NCBI GenBank assembly: GCA_045128835.1
Contig: JBGVRX010000034.1
Coordinates: 1 to 25,955 of the forward strand
DNA from: CALVUJ01 sp045128835
Lineage (GTDB): Bacteria > Bacillota_I > Bacilli_A > RFN20 > DUOF01
Reading direction: 5' to 3'
Length of the DNA: 25,955 nucleotides
Shown: positions 21,585 to 25,955 of the stretch, piece by piece
How the letters are laid out: each line of letters begins with the position of its first letter
How positions within the stretch are numbered: position 1 is the stretch's first letter
The notes under the pieces: generated by a model
Databases searched by the model: none
What the model was told of the DNA's origin: nothing
What the model saw: the letters and a program-made list of their open reading frames with translations, nothing else
Translations under genes and position numbers: made by a program

Positions 21585-22852
21585 ACAAAAATGTTTCGAT
21601 AATTAGTGTAAGTCAACTTAATAATTATTTAAAAAGGTTGATTGATGAGAATAGTGTTTTAAATAATGTGTTAGTTAAGGGTGAGATTTCTAATTTGAAG
21701 TATCATCCTAGCGGACACATTTATTTTTCTTTAAAGGATAATGAAAGCGTAATCAAGTGCGTTATGTTTAGTTCTTATACTGGGAATTTGAATTTTAAAT
21801 TAAATGAAGGAGATAAGGTTATTGTTAATGGGACATTAAGTGTATATGTTCAAGGCGGAACTTATCAAATTTATGTTAAGAATATGGAAAAAGATGGTAT
21901 AGGAAATTTATATTTAGAGTTTGAAAGATTAAAGAAAAAGTTAGAGGAAGAGGGATTGTTTTCTCCTTATTTGAAAAAGCCTTTACCTAAGTATCCTTTT
22001 AAGATAGGTGTTGCTACTTCTAGTAGTGGTGCGGCATTAAGGGATATCGTTTCTACTATAAAAAGAAGATGGCCTTTAGCAAGCATTATTGTTTTTCCTT
22101 GTTTAGTTCAAGGAGAGGGGGCAAGTGAAAGTATTATTAAGGCTCTAGAAGATTCAAAACAATGTGATTTAGATGTCATGATTGTTGGTAGAGGTGGAGG
22201 AAGTATTGAAGATTTGTGGTGTTTCAATAGTGAGCCTCTTGCTTATTATATTCATTCTTATCCAATTCCTATTGTTAGTGCGGTAGGTCATGAAGTTGAT
22301 TTTACAATTTGTGATTTCATTTGTGATGTTAGAGCTGCCACTCCTACTGCAGCAGCAGAACTTGTAACGCCCGATATTAATGAAATAATTGCTAATTTAG
22401 AAAAGTATAAATTGGATTTGAATAAGAATATTAATAATTTGATAACTAATAATAGAATGTATATATCTACATTAACATCGTTATTTAACAAAGAAAGTCT
22501 ATTAAATATTATTGATAGGAAGAAAGAACTTGTAAAAAATCAAATGTTAGTTATTAATAATTATGCTTCTTCATTATATAAAGATAATAAGTTAATTATA
22601 AATGATGAAGTAAATAAATTAAAAAATGCATTTAATGATAGCAAAAATAAGAAAATTAGTGAACTTACAAATTTGATCAGTTCTTTAGATAATTTATCAC
22701 CGCTTAAAGTAATGTTAAGAGGTTATAGTGTTGTAAAAACTAGCGAAAAAACAATTACTAGTGTAAATGATGTAAGCGTTGATGATGTTGTGCAAGTAAG
22801 AGTAAGTGATGGCAAATTTTACGCAAGTGTAACAAAAAAGGAGGAAAAGTAA
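21578..22852 (+). CDS. xseA: Exodeoxyribonuclease VII large subunit
   Basis: The protein has 424 residues; ATG 21578 lies within the end of nusB. An N-terminal OB-fold (about 1-105, VKGEISNLKYHPSGHIYFSLKD) binds single-stranded DNA. The catalytic core follows with DIVSTIKRRWP, GRGGGSIEDLWCFN (about 206), AVGHEVDFTICDF and RAATPTAAAELVTPD (about 250-262). A long helical stalk (about 265-370) carries the small-subunit binding region, and the end has the typical PLKVMLRGYSVV segment. With XseB it forms exonuclease VII, which degrades single-stranded DNA during repair. xseB starts one base after its stop codon. Confidence 0.97.
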   Translation: MLNKNVSIISVSQLNNYLKRLIDENSVLNNVLVKGEISNLKYHPSGHIYFSLKDNESVIKCVMFSSYTGNLNFKLNEGDKVIVNGTLSVYVQGGTYQIYVKNMEKDGIGNLYLEFERLKKKLEEEGLFSPYLKKPLPKYPFKIGVATSSSGAALRDIVSTIKRRWPLASIIVFPCLVQGEGASESIIKALEDSKQCDLDVMIVGRGGGSIEDLWCFNSEPLAYYIHSYPIPIVSAVGHEVDFTICDFICDVRAATPTAAAELVTPDINEIIANLEKYKLDLNKNINNLITNNRMYISTLTSLFNKESLLNIIDRKKELVKNQMLVINNYASSLYKDNKLIINDEVNKLKNAFNDSKNKKISELTNLISSLDNLSPLKVMLRGYSVVKTSEKTITSVNDVSVDDVVQVRVSDGKFYASVTKKEEK

Positions 22853-22853
22853 A

Positions 22854-23060
22854 ATGGAAGAAAAGAGTTTTGAAGAAAATTTAGAAAAATTAAAAGGGAT
22901 CGTTAGAAGTCTTCAGTCAGGAGAGTTAACTTTGGATGAATCTTTAAAGGCTTTTGAAGAAGGAATAAAGTTAAGCAAAATTTTAGAAGATAAATTAAAA
23001 AATATTGAAGAAAAAGCTGTTAAGTTATTTGATAATGGCGAACTTAAAAATTTAGATTAA
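22854..23060 (+). CDS. xseB: Exodeoxyribonuclease VII small subunit
   Basis: The protein has 68 residues; ATG 22854 follows AAGGAGG within the end of xseA. It matches the XseB pattern: SFEENLEKLKGIVRSLQSGELTLDES (in part), LKAFEEGIKLSK and a C-terminal helix. Several copies wrap the XseA stalk to form active exonuclease VII. It is the last gene of the nusB-xseA-xseB unit, with a terminator just after the stop. Confidence 0.96.
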   Translation: MEEKSFEENLEKLKGIVRSLQSGELTLDESLKAFEEGIKLSKILEDKLKNIEEKAVKLFDNGELKNLD

Positions 23061-23090
23061 GAGTAGACTAAATTGTTCTACTCTTTTATT
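23059..23090 (+). terminator. Intrinsic terminator after xseB
   Basis: GAGTAGA (23061-23067) pairs with TCTACTC (23077-23083), followed by TTTT. Confidence 0.8.
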
Positions 23091-23098
23091 TTTATAAA

Positions 23099-23107
23099 TG
23101 GTATAAT
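23099..23107 (+). promoter_or_regulatory. Extended -10 promoter of the last gene
   Basis: TGGTATAAT spans 23099-23107 with no recognisable -35. The GGTGAGG ribosome binding site begins at 23116. Confidence 0.55.
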
Positions 23108-23126
23108 TAATATGTGGTGAGGCAAT

Positions 23127-25955
23127 ATGAATAACAATGCATTTAAAGATTTTTTGCAAAAAATTAGAGTTCATGAAAGCATCGATTCTTTAAGTAAAGA
23201 AAGACTAATTCATTATTTAGCGAACAATTTATTTACTAATGTTCGTGTTTTTAATGCGGAAGAATATGCTGTTATTGAGTCTATTTTAGAAGATTATAAT
23301 TATGATGTTATTCGTTTTGCGAGTTTATTAGAGATTTCTAACAAGACAAGAAATTCATTCGTTAAGAGAAATGGTGTTAAATCAGTTCCTAAGACTGATT
23401 ATGTTTTAGCGGTAAAGAAAATTTTTGATGAACTAGGGATGGATTTAATTCATTATCCTAAGGATTTTGATATGGCTAATATTGCTTTAGGTAGATGTGC
23501 TTATAATGTTGTTTTTGATGAAGGGTTATTGAATAAAGAAACTTCTTTTATTGGGGTTGCAAAGGAAATATGTGACAGATACTACAAAGATAAAGATGTA
23601 AATAGAAGTGCATGTAAGGTAATAAAACAGCTTAATAAAATTGAAAAAGGTTTTAGGGAATTAGAAGAAAGATATTCAAAAGTAGTAACTAGTGAAGAGT
23701 TTTACTCAATGTTTGAATTAGATAATGCTTTGAATAATTTGCATTTGAGTGATATAGTAATAGAATTTTATCCTGTATTTGGGAATAGTTTGTTTGTGCT
23801 TATAAAAAGGGCAGTAGAATCGTCTAATAATGAAGATGTTAAAACAGAAGATGTAATAAAATATCTTAGAAGCGTAAAGGATAAAAAAGAAGTTTTTAAA
23901 ACGTATAAAGATAATATTATTAACGATATTAATAAGATAGATTTGGATTTGCAAAAAAATACAGAGAGTGTTTTTCTTGATCTACTTGAGTCTATTAAAG
24001 TTAATAGGAATATTAGTGAAGAAACAAAGAAGAGCTTAATTAATAATATTAATGGAGTTTTTAATGAATATAGAGAGAATCAAAGGAAATTTGCTAGTGA
24101 TCATTTAGATGCGTTTTTTAATAACTGTACGAACTATATTAATAATTTTATTCTTATAGAAGATGATAAAGTTTCTGGTATTGATGGATTAATTTCTTCT
24201 TTATTAGATGAATGTAAGGACTTTTTCATTAATTATGACTCAAAAAGATTTAAAGAAATCGTTGATTTTACAATAAATAATTCTTCTATTAAAGTAGAGG
24301 ATTTGAAAGTAGTAAGTAGTAAATGTTCTAGATTTTTTAAAGATGCTGATATTGCTAAAATCAAAACTATTAAATCATCATTAAAAGATTTTAGAAATTA
24401 CGTTAATAAAACATTTAATGATAAAGATTTAATTAGTAACAATATATTTGAATCTATTTTGGTTTCTAATCCAGAATTCATGTTAAAGAACAATAAGATA
24501 GATGAACTTATGAAATTTTTTAAAGGTGAAGTTTCTTTAAATGATTATGGATATGTTGGAAGTGATTTTAGGCTAGATAAAGATTTCTTAGGACATAAAT
24601 TTTATAAACGAATAGTAGAAGATGATTATAATCTTTTATTTGAAGGTAATTTAGGGATGATGGCTAATAATCTAAAGTTTTTAGATGATTTATGCGAATC
24701 ATGTGAGATTAATTTTAGAGATTTAAGTATAAATGAAGATATGATTTATACTTTGTTAAATAATGACTTGTATAATGAAGCCTCTAATTCATTTAAATCT
24801 CTTTCTTCATTATTTAGTGGTGATGAGTTAAAGGTTTTATTAGAAAATAATCCTGATTTGTTATTAGTAAGTGCTAGAGACATAGATTTTATGATAAGAA
24901 GATGTTTGTTTAATGAAACTAATGATTATAATTTTTATGATTTATTAGTTAGTGAGTTATATGGATATAAGTATGAAAGAAATAAACTTGTAGAAGAAGA
25001 GGAAGCGTTAAATAGACCTTTTAGATATGTTAATTTAGGAATTAATACTGATAAGAGGGTTGATGTATTAGAGTTAGTTACTTCAGACTTTATTGTTAGT
25101 GATAGTCCTGATAAGTTATGGAAAGAGTATAGAAGAAGAAAAAATGGCAAGCAAAAAATTGCTAAATTATTAAAAGAATTATCTAAAAATAATTTAAGTG
25201 TAAGAGATTTTAATGATACAGCTAAAAAGGTTATATCTTTGTATAATGCTTTATACGATAAAGTAGGAGATATAAACTTAAAAAATGAAATTATTGAGGT
25301 TCTTAGTGAGAAAAAGGAAAAATATGAATATAAGATAAGCGATCATAAGGAAGAACTTGAAGCTAAAGCAGAACTTTTAAATATGTATAGTAAAGAGAAA
25401 AAAGAAGGTCATTTATTAAAAGAAGAGATTAGTAAAATTTTTGATAAACTAGATAGTGATGTTTTAAAGGAAGATTTAACTCAATTTGTTGAGCAACTTA
25501 GTCAAAAAAGAATTTCCGATAATGAGAAAAAAGAGATTGAATTAACTCGTGTTATAAGCGATATTAAGCGCATGGCTAAAGAACTAGATAAAGGTGTAGA
25601 ATACTTGGATTATTTGTTGCTGAGTATTGATTCTATTGATGATTCTTTGCCTGATGAAGAAGAATTATCTTCTAAAAAGAGTTTTAAAATAAGCGATTTG
25701 TCAAGTGGGGTTTCATCTAGTAAAAGTAATTTAGATAAAATAAATGAGTTGATGGATGGAGAAAATTTGATTCTTTTTGCTGATAGTGTTAATTTAGCAG
25801 AAATACCTAATGATAGGAATTTTATTGATAAAGTAAATAAGTTTTTAGGAGATAATGAGTTTAGTATTAAATCAGTTCAATTTATGAAAACTAATTCTTT
25901 TAATAAAGAGTTTGTAGAGAAATTTAGTGATCATAGAGCGTGTATTTGGTCTAGA
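23127..25955 (+). CDS. Large helical protein of unknown function, 3' end outside window
   Basis: ATG 23127 follows GGTGAGG. The frame is open for 943 codons to the window end, so the C-terminus is missing. The protein is Asn-, Lys- and Asp-rich and almost wholly helical, without signal peptide or membrane segments. The N-terminal part (about 1-180) looks like a folded helical domain. A charged segment with heptad-like spacing (about 720-835) is a likely coiled coil, followed by a Ser-rich linker (about 850-880). The last visible part (LILFADSVNLAEIP...HRACIWSR) looks like a separate alpha/beta domain. Two stretches, SNPEFMLKNNKIDELMKFF and ENNPDLLLVSARDIDFMI, resemble each other and are faintly like mTERF-type helical repeats; this is weak. 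I do not recognise a family. It has its own promoter after xseB. Confidence 0.85.
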   Translation, partial: MNNNAFKDFLQKIRVHESIDSLSKERLIHYLANNLFTNVRVFNAEEYAVIESILEDYNYDVIRFASLLEISNKTRNSFVKRNGVKSVPKTDYVLAVKKIFDELGMDLIHYPKDFDMANIALGRCAYNVVFDEGLLNKETSFIGVAKEICDRYYKDKDVNRSACKVIKQLNKIEKGFRELEERYSKVVTSEEFYSMFELDNALNNLHLSDIVIEFYPVFGNSLFVLIKRAVESSNNEDVKTEDVIKYLRSVKDKKEVFKTYKDNIINDINKIDLDLQKNTESVFLDLLESIKVNRNISEETKKSLINNINGVFNEYRENQRKFASDHLDAFFNNCTNYINNFILIEDDKVSGIDGLISSLLDECKDFFINYDSKRFKEIVDFTINNSSIKVEDLKVVSSKCSRFFKDADIAKIKTIKSSLKDFRNYVNKTFNDKDLISNNIFESILVSNPEFMLKNNKIDELMKFFKGEVSLNDYGYVGSDFRLDKDFLGHKFYKRIVEDDYNLLFEGNLGMMANNLKFLDDLCESCEINFRDLSINEDMIYTLLNNDLYNEASNSFKSLSSLFSGDELKVLLENNPDLLLVSARDIDFMIRRCLFNETNDYNFYDLLVSELYGYKYERNKLVEEEEALNRPFRYVNLGINTDKRVDVLELVTSDFIVSDSPDKLWKEYRRRKNGKQKIAKLLKELSKNNLSVRDFNDTAKKVISLYNALYDKVGDINLKNEIIEVLSEKKEKYEYKISDHKEELEAKAELLNMYSKEKKEGHLLKEEISKIFDKLDSDVLKEDLTQFVEQLSQKRISDNEKKEIELTRVISDIKRMAKELDKGVEYLDYLLLSIDSIDDSLPDEEELSSKKSFKISDLSSGVSSSKSNLDKINELMDGENLILFADSVNLAEIPNDRNFIDKVNKFLGDNEFSIKSVQFMKTNSFNKEFVEKFSDHRACIWSR

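Noticed and set aside
1..25955. A mobile element or defence island
   Set aside because: No transposase, integrase, inverted terminal repeats or toxin-antitoxin pairs were seen; only the helicase-nuclease pair hints at defence.

Overview
The window comes from a low-GC, AT-rich member of the Bacillota (Firmicutes). A/T-ending codons dominate, Shine-Dalgarno sites are strong (GGAGG, AAGGGG), and promoters are sigma-A-like with many extended -10 elements. TGG encodes Trp and TGA ends at least one gene, so this is not the mycoplasma code. Several proteins are compact versions of their families (ThrRS without TGS, AlaRS without two domains, short SpoIIIAH). Together with short intergenic gaps this suggests a reduced-genome lineage near the Bacilli/Mollicutes boundary. 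That placement is inference.

Layout, all genes on the + strand. (1) 1-5008: two tandem paralogous SF1 helicases with a C-terminal restriction-endonuclease-like domain. The first is cut by the window edge; each ends in its own terminator. (2) 5059-7867: a T-box-controlled operon of a nucleotidyltransferase and a TGS-less threonyl-tRNA synthetase. (3) 7888-8978: a small four-helix membrane protein and a DUF523/TudS-like cysteine protein. (4) 9006-10848: a compact alanyl-tRNA synthetase with its own promoter. (5) 10864-17703: two very large Sel1-repeat proteins (26 and 21 full 36-residue units without an indel), the second followed after 22 nt by a PHP-type phosphatase. (6) 17773-23090: SpoIIIAH-like protein, an unrecognised protein, Asp23/Gls24, an M24 aminopeptidase, a nucleoside phosphorylase, NusB, XseA and XseB. 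This looks like a shrunken form of the Bacillus yqhT-spoIIIA-accBC-yqhY-nusB-folD-xseAB neighbourhood. (7) 23127 to the end: a large (at least 943 residues) unrecognised helical protein, open at the right edge.

Most of the window is housekeeping: translation, transcription antitermination, DNA repair and nucleotide/peptide salvage. The least explained parts are the helicase-nuclease pair, the Sel1 pair, the T-box-linked nucleotidyltransferase and the large terminal protein. No tRNA, rRNA, insertion sequence, CRISPR array or prophage was seen. The only stretch over 300 bases without a gene (5009-5333) is filled by a terminator, a promoter and the T-box leader.
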